Of a stretch of DNA of 64,000 bases, positions 1 through 9,455 are shown in pieces. A program made the position numbers and the translations under genes. The notes beneath the pieces were generated by a model. That model was not told the origin of the DNA and ran no database searches. It saw only the letters and a list, made by a program, of their open reading frames with translations. Position 1 is the first letter of the stretch; each line of letters starts with the position of its first letter. Source of the stretch: Berryella intestinalis (GTDB taxonomy: Bacteria > Actinomycetota > Coriobacteriia > Coriobacteriales > Eggerthellaceae); contig NZ_CP009302.1 in NCBI RefSeq assembly GCF_000814825.1, positions 1,116,001 to 1,180,000 of the forward strand, read 5' to 3'.

Positions 1-1574
1 GTGCCCAGACTGCGGCTGACCGATGTGAGCGCGGCGGCCGCGACGTTTTTGATCAGGCGCTCGTTTTGCTCGGCAGCCTTGCGCTCGGCCTTGCGCTGGG
101 CCTCCGCCTCCCGTTCGGCTTTGCGTTCGGCAGCCGCGGCCTCCCGTTCGGCCCTGCGCTGTTCGGCAGCCGCCTCGCGCTCGGCGCGCTTCGCAGCGGC
201 CTCGGCCTCTTTCTCGGCCCGCTTGGCCTCCTCCTCGTCGAGCTTGCGCTGCGCCTCTTCCGCCGCAAGGCGCTCGGCTTCAGCCGCAGCCTCGACGGCT
301 TTGCCGGCCAGCACCTCGTACGCGCTCTCCCGATCGACGGGCGTGCCGTACTTCATCTTGAACTCGCTGTTGTCGATGAGGTAGCGCTTGTCGGCATCGG
401 GGGCGGCGCCCATCGAACACGCCGGGGCGATGACCTTCGCGCGCTGGACGATGGCAGGGCGTCCGTCTTCGTCGAGGAAGCTGATGAGGGCCTCGCCCGT
501 CGCGAGTTCGGTGATGGCCTGCTGCGTGTCGAAGGCGGGGTTCTCGCGGAAGCTCTCCGCTGCGGCCTTGATGGACTTCAGCTCGGCGGGCGTGTACGCG
601 CGCAGCGCATGCTGCACGCGATTGCCCAGTTGGGCGAGGACCGCGCTGGAAATATCGGAGGGGTTCTGCGTGATGAAGTAAACCCCCACGCCCTTGGACC
701 TGATGAGCTTCACCACCTGCTCGACCTTCTCCAACAGGGCCGCAGGCGCGCTGTTGAACAGCAGGTGCGCCTCGTCGAAGAAGAAGCAGATCTTGGGTTT
801 GTCCAGATCGCCCGCCTCGGGAAGCAGCTCGTAGAGCTCGGTGAGCATCCACAGCAGAAACGTCGAGTACAAAAGCGGCTGCTGGGCCAGCTTCACGCAG
901 TCGAGGATGTTGACGACGCCCTTGCCGTCGGAGTCCGTGCGGATCCAATCGGCGATGTTCAGCGCGGGCTCGCCGAAAAACACGTCGCCGCCGGCGTCTT
1001 CAAGCTGGAGCAGCGCGCGCTGGATGGCTCCGATCGTCTGCCCCGTCACGTTTCCGTACGTCGCGGTGTAGTCGGACGCATGCTCGGACACGTACGCCAG
1101 CATGGAGCGGAGGTCTTTCAGGTCGAGAAGGAGCATGCCCTGGTCGTCTGCGATGTGAAAGACGATGTTCAGCACGCCTTGCTGGACTTCGTTCAGGTCG
1201 AGCAGCCGAGCGATCAGCACCGGTCCCATCTCGGTGACCGTGGTGCGCACCGGCGCGCCTCCCTCGCCGAACACGTCCCAGAAGCTCACCGGGCAGGCGT
1301 GGAAGTCGTAGTTCTCGATGCCGAGCGCCGCCAGGCGGGCCACCAGCTTCTCGGAAGCCTCCCCCGCAACCGCGATGCCGGAAACGTCTCCTTTGACGTC
1401 GGCCACGAACGTGGGAATGCCCGCGTCGCTCATGGACTGGATGATGGTCTTCACCGTGACCGTCTTTCCGGTACCCGTGGCCCCCGCGACCAGGCCGTGG
1501 CGGTTCGCCATATTCGGAAGCATCTCGACTGGGGCCTCCCCCATTCCGATGCGCAACTTACCCTCTACGTACAT
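1..1574 (-). CDS. HerA/YjgR-like ATPase (DUF853), 3' end cut by window
   Basis: A HerA-FtsK-type P-loop ATPase of the YjgR/DUF853 family. The frame is open for 524 codons from ATG at 1574 and runs off the left edge, so only the extreme C-terminus is missing (E. coli YjgR is about 500 aa). Walker A GATGTGKT lies at residues 31-38. Walker [11 protein letters not shown] lies near residue 260 and is followed by a sensor-like [11 protein letters not shown]. From about residue 415 the protein becomes a charged Ala/Glu/Arg-rich helix (probable coiled coil), and it ends in the basic tail [18 protein letters not shown]. HerA relatives translocate DNA; the bacterial YjgR branch has no settled function. 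It is divergent from the amino-acid ABC operon. A TAGAAT box on the minus strand (1621-1616) may be its -10. Confidence 0.85.
   Translation of the reverse strand, partial: MYVEGKLRIGMGEAPVEMLPNMANRHGLVAGATGTGKTVTVKTIIQSMSDAGIPTFVADVKGDVSGIAVAGEASEKLVARLAALGIENYDFHACPVSFWDVFGEGGAPVRTTVTEMGPVLIARLLDLNEVQQGVLNIVFHIADDQGMLLLDLKDLRSMLAYVSEHASDYTATYGNVTGQTIGAIQRALLQLEDAGGDVFFGEPALNIADWIRTDSDGKGVVNILDCVKLAQQPLLYSTFLLWMLTELYELLPEAGDLDKPKICFFFDEAHLLFNSAPAALLEKVEQVVKLIRSKGVGVYFITQNPSDISSAVLAQLGNRVQHALRAYTPAELKSIKAAAESFRENPAFDTQQAITELATGEALISFLDEDGRPAIVQRAKVIAPACSMGAAPDADKRYLIDNSEFKMKYGTPVDRESAYEVLAGKAVEAAAEAERLAAEEAQRKLDEEEAKRAEKEAEAAAKRAEREAAAEQRRAEREAAAAERKAEREAEAQRKAERKAAEQNERLIKNVAAAALTSVSRSLG
80..290 (-). 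repeat. Imperfect intragenic repeats coding a charged coiled coil
   Basis: The stretch is a loose tandem array of short units reading, on the minus strand, as variants of [13 protein letters not shown]. It encodes the charged helical linker between the ATPase core and the basic tail of the HerA-like protein. The units are degenerate, so this is protein-level periodicity rather than a clean DNA satellite. Confidence 0.55.
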
Positions 1575-1704
1575 GGGCCTCCCTTTCGCCGGCGGCGCTC
1601 GTTTTCCATGGAGCCATTCTACCGCGAAGCGGGCGGAAGGACCTTCATGAGAAATAACGACCCTTCGCTCTTTGTTACGCTTTGTTATACAAGCGCATCG
1701 TGTG

Positions 1705-1733
1705 TTGACCGCTAAAATGTATGGCGCTATAGT
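1705..1733 (+). promoter_or_regulatory. Promoter of the amino-acid ABC operon
   Basis: TTGACC (1705-1710) and TATAGT (1728-1733) are separated by exactly 17 bases, close to the sigma-70/SigA consensus. Transcription would start near 1740, leaving about a 50-base AT-rich leader before the GTG start at 1790. This is the best-matching promoter in the window. Confidence 0.65.
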
Positions 1734-1789
1734 TTCGCTATTTCCTAAATACTAATAGGTTTTAAGGGTAATAAAGGGAGGAGGGACCT

Positions 1790-2449
1790 GTGGACTACGG
1801 CGCCATGATCGAGTACCTGCCGCTTTACGGGCACGCCGCGCTGCTCACGCTGCGCATCGGCTGGATAGGCATCGCAGGTTCGATCGCCATCGGCCTCGCC
1901 TCGGCGCTCGTCACCCATTTCCGCATCCCGGTCCTGCACGGGATCGCGCGGGCCTACATCGAGCTGTTCCGCAACACGCCCCTGCTCATCCAGCTGTTCT
2001 TCATCTACTTCGGGCTACCGCGCCTCGGCGTGCCCGTCGATGCCGAGTTCTGCGGATGCCTCGGCCTCTCGCTGCTCGGCGGCGCCTACATGGCCGAAAC
2101 CTTCCGAAGCGGGCTGGAGGCGGTCGAACCCGGCCAAACCGAGAGCGCGCTGTCGCTGGGCATGAGCACGCCGCAGGTCATGCGCCACATCGTGCTGCCC
2201 CAGGCCGTCGCGCTCAGCATCCAGTCGTTCGTCGCCAACGTGGTGTTCCTGCTGAAGGAGACCAGCGTCTTTTCCGCCATAAGCCTGCTCGACCTCATGT
2301 TCGTGGCCAAGGATCTCATCGGCCTGTACTACGACACCACCGAATGCCTCGTGATGCTGGTCATCTTCTACCTGATGATCATCCTGCCGGTGTCGATCGC
2401 GGGCACCATCGTCGAAAGGAGGTTGCGCCATGGAGCTTTTGGGGCTTGA
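1790..2449 (+). CDS. Polar amino-acid ABC transporter permease 1
   Basis: Inner-membrane permease (219 aa) of the HisM/GlnP PAAT family. It has several hydrophobic helices and the conserved RNTPLLIQLFFIYFGLP segment around residues 63-80. The cytoplasmic EAA loop (GLEAVEPGQTESALSLGMS), which docks on the ATPase, lies near residues 107-125. The GTG start at 1790 is chosen because a strong GGGAGGAGGG ribosome site sits a few bases upstream. The end overlaps the next permease (ATG at 2430), so the two are translationally coupled and probably form a heterodimer. The substrate is probably a polar or acidic amino acid or glutamine, inferred from the companion binding protein. Confidence 0.88.
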   Translation: MDYGAMIEYLPLYGHAALLTLRIGWIGIAGSIAIGLASALVTHFRIPVLHGIARAYIELFRNTPLLIQLFFIYFGLPRLGVPVDAEFCGCLGLSLLGGAYMAETFRSGLEAVEPGQTESALSLGMSTPQVMRHIVLPQAVALSIQSFVANVVFLLKETSVFSAISLLDLMFVAKDLIGLYYDTTECLVMLVIFYLMIILPVSIAGTIVERRLRHGAFGA

Positions 2450-3107
2450 TGTCCTGTTCAAGGGTGCAAACGCGGCGCGCCTCCTCCAGGGTCTGCTGGT
2501 CGCGGTCGAGATCAGCGTCATCTCGGTCGTCATAAGCATCGCGCTCGGCCTGCTCTTCGGCGTGTTCATGACGTGGAAGAACCCTGTGGCGCGCTTCGTG
2601 AGCCGGCTCTACCTCGAGGTCGTGCGCATCATGCCGCAGCTGGTCTTGCTGTTCGTGGTGTTCTTCGGGGCCACGCGCGTGCTTCACGTGAACCTCTCCG
2701 CCGAGGTCTCGGCCATCATCGTGTTCAGCTTCTGGGGCGTCGCCGAGATGGGGGATCTCGTGCGCGGGGCGCTCGGCAGCATCCCGGCCCAGCAGTACCG
2801 AAGCGCACAAGCGCTGGGGATGACCGATGCGCAGATGTATCGGCACGTCATCGTGCCCCAGACGGTGCGCCGGCTTATCCCCTTGTCCATTAACCTGGTC
2901 ACCCGCATGATCAAAACCACCTCGCTCGTCATGATGATCGGCGTGGTCGAGATGATGAAGGTCGGCCAGCAGATCATAGAAGCGAACCGCATGACCAGCC
3001 CCAACGCCGTGTTCGGCATCTACGGCACGATCTTTGTCCTGTACTTCCTTATCTGCTGGCCCATCAGCCTTCTGGCGGGCAAGCTCGAGAAGAAATGGAG
3101 CATCTAG
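2430..3107 (+). CDS. Polar amino-acid ABC transporter permease 2
   Basis: Second PAAT-family permease, 225 aa, with hydrophobic helices, the conserved VRIMPQLVLLFVVFFGATR region and an EAA loop (GALGSIPAQQYRSAQALGMTD). Its start lies 20 bases inside the preceding permease gene, preceded by AAAGGAGG, and its stop touches the ATPase start at 3108. It would pair with the first permease as the transmembrane channel. HisQ/HisM or GlnP-type pairs of unequal permeases are normal for this family. Confidence 0.88.
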   Translation: MELLGLDVLFKGANAARLLQGLLVAVEISVISVVISIALGLLFGVFMTWKNPVARFVSRLYLEVVRIMPQLVLLFVVFFGATRVLHVNLSAEVSAIIVFSFWGVAEMGDLVRGALGSIPAQQYRSAQALGMTDAQMYRHVIVPQTVRRLIPLSINLVTRMIKTTSLVMMIGVVEMMKVGQQIIEANRMTSPNAVFGIYGTIFVLYFLICWPISLLAGKLEKKWSI

Positions 3108-3875
3108 ATGAGCGAGACGCCGGTACTACGCATCGCGCATGTGCGCAAAGCCTACGGCGACAACGTCGTGCTGAAAGACATCAGCCTCGACGTTCGGCAA
3201 GGCGAAGTCATCGTCATAGTCGGCCCGTCAGGGTGCGGCAAATCGACGTTTCTGCGATGTATCAACGGGCTCGAGGATATCCAAGGCGGAACGATCGAGC
3301 TGGACGGGACGCCCATCGACGGCTCGTCGAAGGACATCGCGGCTGTTCGCCAACGCATCGGCATGGTGTTTCAGAGCTACGACCTGTTCCCGCATAAAAC
3401 GGTCATCGAGAACATCACGCTGTCCCCGCTCGTCGTGCAGAAGCGCGATAAGGCCGAAGTCGAGCGCGAAGCCGAGGCGCTGCTTGCGCGCGTGGGGCTC
3501 ATCGACAAGCGAAACGCGTATCCGCGCGAGCTTTCGGGGGGACAGAAACAGCGCGTCGCGATCGCGCGGGCGCTTGCCATGAAGCCCGAAGTGATGCTGC
3601 TCGACGAGATCACCGCCGCCCTCGACCCCGAAATGGTGCGCGAAGTGCTCGACGTCATCCTCGATCTGGCGCGCGAGGGAAAGACGATGCTCATCGTCAC
3701 CCACGAGATGTCGTTCGCCCGCGCCGTCGCCGACCGCGTGCTGTTCTTCGACGGCGGCGAGGTGGTCGAGCAGGGCGTTCCCGAGCGGTTCTTCACCCAC
3801 CCGGAAACCGAGCGGGCCAAACGGTTCCTGCGCACCTTCACGTTCGAGGCCGTCAGGCACCACGAGCCCGCATAG
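3108..3875 (+). CDS. Polar amino-acid ABC transporter ATP-binding protein
   Basis: ABC ATPase (255 aa) of the GlnQ/HisP type that powers the two preceding permeases. Walker A GPSGCGKST is at residues 39-47, followed by a Q-loop (MVFQSYDLFPHKTV), the signature LSGGQKQR, Walker B VMLLDEITAALDPE and a switch histidine in IVTHEM. The D-loop region reads DEITAALD rather than the common DEPTSALD, a tolerated variant. It starts directly at the stop of permease 2. An 86-base gap separates it from the binding-protein gene. Confidence 0.92.
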   Translation: MSETPVLRIAHVRKAYGDNVVLKDISLDVRQGEVIVIVGPSGCGKSTFLRCINGLEDIQGGTIELDGTPIDGSSKDIAAVRQRIGMVFQSYDLFPHKTVIENITLSPLVVQKRDKAEVEREAEALLARVGLIDKRNAYPRELSGGQKQRVAIARALAMKPEVMLLDEITAALDPEMVREVLDVILDLAREGKTMLIVTHEMSFARAVADRVLFFDGGEVVEQGVPERFFTHPETERAKRFLRTFTFEAVRHHEPA

Positions 3876-3961
3876 CGAAAACACCTGTCCGCACCTGCGT
3901 CGAAGCGCGTGAGCGGACGTCGGAAAACCAGGTTGACCAGTACGGAAGAAAGGTACTTGAG

Positions 3962-4831
3962 ATGTTTGGAAACAACGGTAGGAAAAAGATGAAGGCCGCC
4001 CTCGCCGCGCTCGCGGCGGCAGCGCTGGGAGCCGCGCTGCTCGTCGGATGCTCGGGAGGTTCTGCGGGAGGTTCCGCGGGCAGCGGGCCGCGCACCGTCG
4101 ACCAGATCAAAGAGTCCGGCACCGTGCGCATCGGCGTATTCTCGGACAAAAGCCCCTTCGGCTACGTGGACGAGCACGGAAACTACGCCGGATACGATAT
4201 CGAGCTGGCCAACAGGATCGGCGAGGACCTGGGTGTGAAGGTCGAGTTCGTCTCCACCGAAGCGGCCAACCGCGTCGAATACCTGCAGACGAACAAGGTC
4301 GATATCATCCTCGCGAACTTCACCGTCACCGAGGAGCGCGCCCAGCAGGTCGATTTCGCCTCCCCTTACATGAACGTAGCGCTGGGCGTGGTGTCGCGCA
4401 CCGACAACCCGATCACCGACATGTCGCAGATCGGGCCGAACGACGAGGTGATCGTCATTTCGGGAACCACCGCCGAAACCTACCTCACCAAGAACATGCC
4501 CAACGTCAAGATGAAGAAGTTCGACACCTACGCCAGCGCTAAAACCGCCTTCGAGAACGGCGAGGGCGTGGCGTGGGCCAACGACAACACCGAGGTCATC
4601 GCCTTCGCCCAGGCCGACGCAGCCAAATACGTAGTGGGCATCGACGCGCTCGGAAACGCCGACACCATCGCCCCGGCCGTGACCAAGGGCAACGACTCGC
4701 TGCTCTCCTGGCTCAACGACGAGCTCGCATCGCTGGGCTCGCAGAGCTTCTTCCACGCCGCCTACGACAAGACCCTCGCCGGCACTTACGGCGAGGCCTA
4801 CAAAGACACCCTCGTCGTGGAGCCGAAGTAG
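3962..4831 (+). CDS. Amino-acid ABC transporter substrate-binding lipoprotein
   Basis: Solute-binding protein family 3 (289 aa), the receptor of the 1790-3875 importer. An N-terminal signal ends in a lipobox (ALLVGC, lipid-modified Cys30), so the protein is tethered outside the membrane. The mature part has the family pattern: GTVRIGVFSDKSPFGYVDE, then GYDIELANRIGEDLG, then ANFTVTEERAQQVDFASPYM. It most resembles cysteine/acidic-amino-acid receptors of the PEB1/FliY type, but the substrate cannot be fixed by eye. A GAAAGG ribosome site precedes ATG 3962. A clear terminator follows at 4871. Confidence 0.88.
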   Translation: MFGNNGRKKMKAALAALAAAALGAALLVGCSGGSAGGSAGSGPRTVDQIKESGTVRIGVFSDKSPFGYVDEHGNYAGYDIELANRIGEDLGVKVEFVSTEAANRVEYLQTNKVDIILANFTVTEERAQQVDFASPYMNVALGVVSRTDNPITDMSQIGPNDEVIVISGTTAETYLTKNMPNVKMKKFDTYASAKTAFENGEGVAWANDNTEVIAFAQADAAKYVVGIDALGNADTIAPAVTKGNDSLLSWLNDELASLGSQSFFHAAYDKTLAGTYGEAYKDTLVVEPK

Positions 4832-4870
4832 CCCGAAGCGCCCCCGCTTCGCTGAAATGCCCGTCTGTTG

Positions 4871-4905
4871 CGCGGCCTTCCCCCAGCGGGAAGGCCGCGT
4901 TTTTT
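4871..4905 (+). terminator. Rho-independent terminator of the amino-acid ABC operon
   Basis: A perfect 12-bp stem (CGCGGCCTTCCC at 4871-4882 with 4888-4899) and a 5-base loop are followed directly by six Ts. It lies 39 bases after the binding-protein stop and separates the importer from glutamine synthetase. Confidence 0.85.
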
Positions 4906-5050
4906 GTTAACTTGTCGCTACGCGCGGCGAAGCAGCCGCTTTTCCTGCGGCTTTTACTTTATGCTTATGCACGAGCAAGCTACGTTTTCGCCCTTCGCTC
5001 GAACGCAGCGAATCGATGCGAACCTCGACGCCTTACGGAAGGATGGATCC

Positions 5051-7135
5051 ATGTCCAAGATTTCGGAGATCTACGGTTCAAGCGTCTTCGATAAGCGCAC
5101 CATGCGCGAAAAGCTTCCCTCTGCGACCTACAAGAGCCTCCTGAAAACCATCGATGCGGGAGAGCCGCTCGATCTGGACGTGGCCAACGTGGTCGCGCAC
5201 GCGATGAAGGAGTGGGCCATCGAGAAGGGCGCCACCCACTTCACCCACTGGTTCCAGCCCCTGTCGGGCACGACCTCCGAAAAGCACGACGCCTTCCTCT
5301 CCCCCGAGGAAAACGGGTCGGCCATCACCAGCTTCTCCGGAAAAGAGCTGATCCAGGGCGAACCCGATGCGTCGAGCTTCCCTTCGGGCGGCCTGCGCGC
5401 CACGTTCGAGGCGCGCGGCTACACCGCGTGGGACCCCACCAGCTACGCCTTCATCAAAGACGAGGTGCTGTGCATCCCCACGGCGTTTTGCAGCTATACC
5501 GGCGAGGCCCTCGACAAGAAGACGCCGCTTCTGCGCTCGATGGGCGCGCTGGAGAACCAGGCGCGCCGCGTCTTGGCCCTGTTCGGCGAGAACCCCCAGC
5601 GCATCCTCACCACCATCGGCGCCGAGCAGGAATTCTTCCTCATATCCGAGAAAGACTACGCCGCCCGCGAGGACCTGGTGCTCACCGGCCGCACGCTGTT
5701 CGGCGCACCGCCCTGCAAGGGCCAGGAACTCGAAGAGCACTACTTCGGCGCGATCCGACCCACGGTCAACAACTTCATGAAGGAGCTCGACGAGGAGCTG
5801 TGGGCGCTGGGCATCCCCGCGCGCACCAAGCACAACGAAGTCGCTCCGGCCCAGCACGAGCTCGCGCCCATCTTCGCCAACGCGAACAGGGCCATCGACG
5901 CGAACCTGCTCACCATGGAGAAGATGCGCCTGCTCGCATCCAACCACGGCCTGGCCTGCCTGCTGCACGAAAAGCCCTTCGAGGGCATCAACGGTTCGGG
6001 AAAGCACGACAACTGGTCGATGAGCGCCGACGGGAAGAACCTGCTCGATCCGGGCGAGAACCCCAGCGAGAACCTACGCTTCCTCGTGTTCCTCACCGCC
6101 GTCATCGAAGCGGTCGACAACTACCAGGAGCTGCTGCGCATGTCGGTGGCCTCCGCCGGAAACGACCACCGTCTCGGCGCGCACGAGGCGCCTCCCGCCA
6201 TCATGTCGATCTTTTTGGGCGACGAGCTGGGAGCCATCATGGAATCGCTCGTCAACGGGGCGGAATACAGGAACGCCGGCCAGGTCGCTATGGATCTGGG
6301 CGTGGCGGTGCTGCCAAACTTCCTGAAAGACAACACCGACCGCAACCGGACCAGTCCCTTCGCGTTCACGGGAAACAAGTTCGAGTTCCGCGCGCCGGGC
6401 TCCAACGTCAACCTCGCCGACGCGAACACCTGCCTGAACACCGCCGTGGCGAAGTCCCTGAAAGGGTTCGCCGACGCGCTCGAGAACGTCTCGCCCGCCG
6501 ATTTCGAGGCAGCCGCCATCTCCTACGTCAAGCAGTCGCTCACCGACCATCAGCGCATCGTATTCAACGGGAACGGGTACTCCGAAGAGTGGGAGCGCGA
6601 GGCCGAACGGCGCGGCCTGGCCAACCACAGGAACACCGCAGAGGCGCTTCCCAGCTACATCGACCCGAAGAGCATCGCGCTGTTCGAGGAGTTCGGCGTG
6701 CTCACCGAAAACGAGGTGCGCAGCCGCTACGAGGTGAAGCTGGAGAAGTACACCAAGCTGCTCAACATCGAGTGCCGCGTGATGAAGCGCATGGCGCGAC
6801 GCACCTACATCCCCGCCATCAGCCGCTACGCTTCGGACACCGCCGAGGGCGTGGCGCGCCTCGAGGCGATCGGCGTCGAGTGCCCCTCCCAAAAAGAGCT
6901 CGCCAAGCGCCTGGCCGACGGCATCGTCGCCGCCGCAGCGGCCACCAACGAGCTGCACGAGCTGCACACGAAGGCAGCGGCCATGCAAGACAAGCAGCAG
7001 GCCGCCGACTTCTACGCCGGCACCGTCGTCCCGGCGATGCGGAAGCTGCGCAGCGTCATCGACGGCCTGGAGATCATCACCAGCCGCGACTACTGGCCCG
7101 CACCGTCTTACAACAACCTGCTGTTCTACGTGTAG
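5051..7135 (+). CDS. glnN: Type III glutamine synthetase
   Basis: Glutamine synthetase of the large GSIII class (694 aa; the class is about 700 aa against about 450 for GSI), which makes glutamine from glutamate, ammonia and ATP in the cytoplasm. Visible catalytic-core motifs are [10 protein letters not shown] near residue 190, [14 protein letters not shown] near 265, [13 protein letters not shown] near 315 and [20 protein letters not shown] near 432. An open frame extends upstream to 4868, but that part crosses the terminator. ATG 5051, behind GGAAGGATGG, starts the conserved MSKISEIYG. It is a single-gene unit next to an amino-acid importer, fitting nitrogen or glutamine supply. I see no clear regulator site. 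Confidence 0.93.
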   Translation: MSKISEIYGSSVFDKRTMREKLPSATYKSLLKTIDAGEPLDLDVANVVAHAMKEWAIEKGATHFTHWFQPLSGTTSEKHDAFLSPEENGSAITSFSGKELIQGEPDASSFPSGGLRATFEARGYTAWDPTSYAFIKDEVLCIPTAFCSYTGEALDKKTPLLRSMGALENQARRVLALFGENPQRILTTIGAEQEFFLISEKDYAAREDLVLTGRTLFGAPPCKGQELEEHYFGAIRPTVNNFMKELDEELWALGIPARTKHNEVAPAQHELAPIFANANRAIDANLLTMEKMRLLASNHGLACLLHEKPFEGINGSGKHDNWSMSADGKNLLDPGENPSENLRFLVFLTAVIEAVDNYQELLRMSVASAGNDHRLGAHEAPPAIMSIFLGDELGAIMESLVNGAEYRNAGQVAMDLGVAVLPNFLKDNTDRNRTSPFAFTGNKFEFRAPGSNVNLADANTCLNTAVAKSLKGFADALENVSPADFEAAAISYVKQSLTDHQRIVFNGNGYSEEWEREAERRGLANHRNTAEALPSYIDPKSIALFEEFGVLTENEVRSRYEVKLEKYTKLLNIECRVMKRMARRTYIPAISRYASDTAEGVARLEAIGVECPSQKELAKRLADGIVAAAAATNELHELHTKAAAMQDKQQAADFYAGTVVPAMRKLRSVIDGLEIITSRDYWPAPSYNNLLFYV

Positions 7136-7247
7136 GACCATCGCCCGGAGATGCGTCTCGCCGGTGCGAAGCGCACCTTTGCGCCGCCCTTGCGCGCCCG
7201 GCCGCCGAAACGACTTGGCGGCTGGGCGCAGCACCCACCGGAAAAGG

Positions 7248-8513
7248 CTACTCGTCTTCGGCCGAAGCACGCGCAGCGGCCGCCTCTTCGAACTTCGCCT
7301 TCATCGTGGGGTTGCCGCGGGTGAGCTTTTTCACCGTGATGTCCTCGAGCTTGCGGTTAGCCAGGTCGATGTTCCTATCCGAGCTGGTCAGCTCCGCCTT
7401 TATCTTCTCGAGCTTCTTGATGGTGGCATCGATGTCGTCGATGGCGGCCTGGAACTTGCGCCGCGCGATGTCCACGTTCCTGCCGAACTTCTCCTTCATG
7501 CTGTCGAGCTGGTCCTCGAAATTCGACACGTCGATGTTCTGCTGGCGCACGCGCGCAAGCTCGCGGCGGTATGCCAGCGACTTCATCGACGCGTTGCGGA
7601 TGAGCGTGATCATGGGGATGAAGAACTGCGGGCGGATCACGTACATCTTCTCGTAGCCCGACTGGTACGACACGTCCACGATTCCCGTGTTGTAGTACTC
7701 GCTGTCGCGCTCGAGCAGCGACACTAACACCGCGTACTCGCAGCCTTTGTTCCTGCGGTCCTGGTCGAGCTTCTTGAAGTGGTCTTCGTTGCGCTTGCGG
7801 TGCGCCGAGTCATCGGCCTCGTTTTTCATCTCGAACATGATGGAGACGACCTCGATGCCGTCCTCGTCGATCTCGCGGTACACGTAGTCGCCCTTGCTCC
7901 CGTCGACCACCTCGTTGTCCTTGCCGAAGCGGGCCCGCTGGAACCCCGTTGCGCGCAGCTTGTCGAACTCGGTTTCGCAGAAGCGCTCGAGGCTCTCGCC
8001 CACCATCTTGGTGGAAAGCTCGGCCCGCATGCGCCGGATCCCCTCGATCTCGCGGTCGCGCAGGGCGATGGCCTCGTCTTTGGCGCGCAGTTGAACGGCC
8101 AGCTCGCTTTGGTGGGCCTGCTTGAGGCGCTCCATGTCGGCCCGATCGCGCTCGATCTGGGCGGCCAGCTCGTCGCGGGCGCGCTCAGCGGCGCGCAGCT
8201 CGTCTTTGACCGCCTCGGATGCACGCGCAGCCGCCAGTTCGGACTGCATCTGGGCTTGCGACGCCTGAGACTCCAGCTGCACGGTGAGCTTTTCGATCAG
8301 GGCGCGGCTTTCGGCGAGCTGCTCGCGCAGCAGGCCCTCGGCGCGCGCCACCGCGATCTTCTCGCGCTCGGCTGCCGCCCGATGCTCGACCTCCAGGCGC
8401 TCTGCCAGCTCGCGCTTGAATTCCCGATCATGCACCTGCCGTACCAGGTCGGCATACCCGCTTTCGTCGACGGTGAACGCCTGGCCGCAATGGGGGCACC
8501 TGATCTCGCCCAT
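7248..8513 (-). CDS. DUF2130 family coiled-coil protein
   Basis: 421-aa cytoplasmic protein. It opens with a zinc-ribbon-like CPHCGQAFTVDESG, continues as a long charged coiled coil (about residues 30-170), and then the conserved DUF2130 domain (KMVGESLERFCETEFDKLRA, then GDYVYREIDEDGIEVVSIMFEMKNE, then EYAVLVSLLERDSEYY). The DUF2130 core looks nuclease-like to me (E...FEMKNE), but no function is established. ATG 8513 is chosen over upstream in-frame starts because AGGAG precedes it and the zinc ribbon begins there. It is convergent with glnN, and the gap between them has only weak hairpins. Confidence 0.85.
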   Translation of the reverse strand: MGEIRCPHCGQAFTVDESGYADLVRQVHDREFKRELAERLEVEHRAAAEREKIAVARAEGLLREQLAESRALIEKLTVQLESQASQAQMQSELAAARASEAVKDELRAAERARDELAAQIERDRADMERLKQAHQSELAVQLRAKDEAIALRDREIEGIRRMRAELSTKMVGESLERFCETEFDKLRATGFQRARFGKDNEVVDGSKGDYVYREIDEDGIEVVSIMFEMKNEADDSAHRKRNEDHFKKLDQDRRNKGCEYAVLVSLLERDSEYYNTGIVDVSYQSGYEKMYVIRPQFFIPMITLIRNASMKSLAYRRELARVRQQNIDVSNFEDQLDSMKEKFGRNVDIARRKFQAAIDDIDATIKKLEKIKAELTSSDRNIDLANRKLEDITVKKLTRGNPTMKAKFEEAAAARASAEDE

Positions 8514-8601
8514 ACCGAACTCCTCTCGCTTTCGTTTCGACCCATTATCCCCTTTTCGCAAGCGTGTGGGATCCCGAAGCGAGCGCGGCTGCAAAAAGCG
8601 C

Positions 8602-9099
8602 TTAGGCGTCGAGGAACTTGGGCGGAAGCACGTAGCCGGGACGCAGGTTCGCGTACATCGCCTCGGGGGGCTGGATGGTCTTCGATGCGAGGATCTTGGA
8701 GGTCCCGTGAGCCAATATGCGTCCCCGCCCATCGACCACGTCGCACTCGCACAAAATGATGGTCCCGCCCATCTTCACCACGCGGCCCTCGTAGGAAACG
8801 CGGTCGCCCACCGTGCAGGATCGCAGGTAGTCGCCGTGGACGTCGAGCGTCGTCGCACCCATCCCCTCGGGAAGCGAGGCGTACATGGCCCAGTACGTGA
8901 TGTTGTCGATGAGGCTGGCGAACATACCCCCGTGCATGCCGCCGAACGCGTTGAGGTGCACGCGCTCGACGCTCAGGCTCCCGCGCGCGTAGCCTTCGCC
9001 CAGCTCGGTCACTTCGATGCCGAGCGCGCGCAGATACGGGCTGTCGTTGATCAGTTCGAGCGCTCCTGAAACCCACGCGGGGTTAAGCTTTCCTGCCAT
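8602..9099 (-). CDS. PaaI-type hotdog thioesterase
   Basis: 165-aa protein of the hotdog-fold PaaI/YbgC-like acyl-CoA thioesterase group. The characteristic HLNAFGGMHGGMFASLIDN segment (residues about 47-65) matches the HGG substrate-loop and catalytic helix of PaaI enzymes. A central ATTLDVHGDYLRS strand and GRVVKMGGTIILCECDVVD follow. It would hydrolyse a CoA thioester; the acyl group is unknown. The gene stands alone, 88 bases upstream of the DUF2130 gene on the same strand. Its ribosome site overlaps a perfect palindrome (9115-9128). Confidence 0.8.
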   Translation of the reverse strand: MAGKLNPAWVSGALELINDSPYLRALGIEVTELGEGYARGSLSVERVHLNAFGGMHGGMFASLIDNITYWAMYASLPEGMGATTLDVHGDYLRSCTVGDRVSYEGRVVKMGGTIILCECDVVDGRGRILAHGTSKILASKTIQPPEAMYANLRPGYVLPPKFLDA

Positions 9100-9114
9100 T
9101 GTCCATCCCCTTGC

Positions 9115-9128
9115 ATTTCTCGAGAAAT
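9115..9128. promoter_or_regulatory. 14-bp perfect palindrome ahead of the thioesterase
   Basis: ATTTCTCGAGAAAT is self-complementary with no spacer and lies 16-29 bases before the thioesterase start, where a repressor could block transcription or early elongation. No cognate regulator is evident. Confidence 0.4.
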
Positions 9129-9455
9129 CGCATGTTCACCTATCTTATGCGCCCCGATCCCGCTTGTTAATTGCCCGATACGCCGATTCTGTCCCAAAAG
9201 CGGGCGCCGAGACGAGAAGGGAGATCCGACGCATGCGCGATCGTCCCCTCTTAAGGCGGCCGCCGGGCTTATCGGGGCATTCACCGAACTTATAGAACGT
9301 AACGAGAACCGAGCAATCTATTGCACCGATAACAAATGGCCGAAAATACCAATAAGCAAAACTGTTGTATTTGCCCGATGGGAGTCTTAGCATGGCACAC
9401 GCAAACTTGAACGACGCACGAACGGCCCCATCGGCCACAAGGGAAAGGAACCACC
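9129..9455. other. Intergenic region between thioesterase and metQ-like gene
   Basis: About 330 bases with no supported gene. The right half is AT-richer than its surroundings. It holds a possible promoter for the metQ-like gene, TTGTAT (9365-9370), 17 bases, TAGCAT (9388-9393). On the minus strand a TAAGAT near 9145 could serve the thioesterase. I see no convincing SAM riboswitch, T-box or terminator. Confidence 0.35.

Noticed and set aside
66-1715. A 549-codon plus-strand open frame at the left edge
   Set aside because: The minus strand here encodes the HerA-like ATPase with Walker A and B; the plus reading is its antisense.
7136-7247. Strong terminator between convergent glnN and the DUF2130 gene
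   Set aside because: Only short stems (for example GGTGCG-N3-CGCACC at 7163-7177) without a proper T-run are visible.
9129-9455. SAM or methionine riboswitch before the metQ-like gene
   Set aside because: I could not find the paired helices or conserved cores of S-box-type riboswitches; only a weak promoter is supportable.
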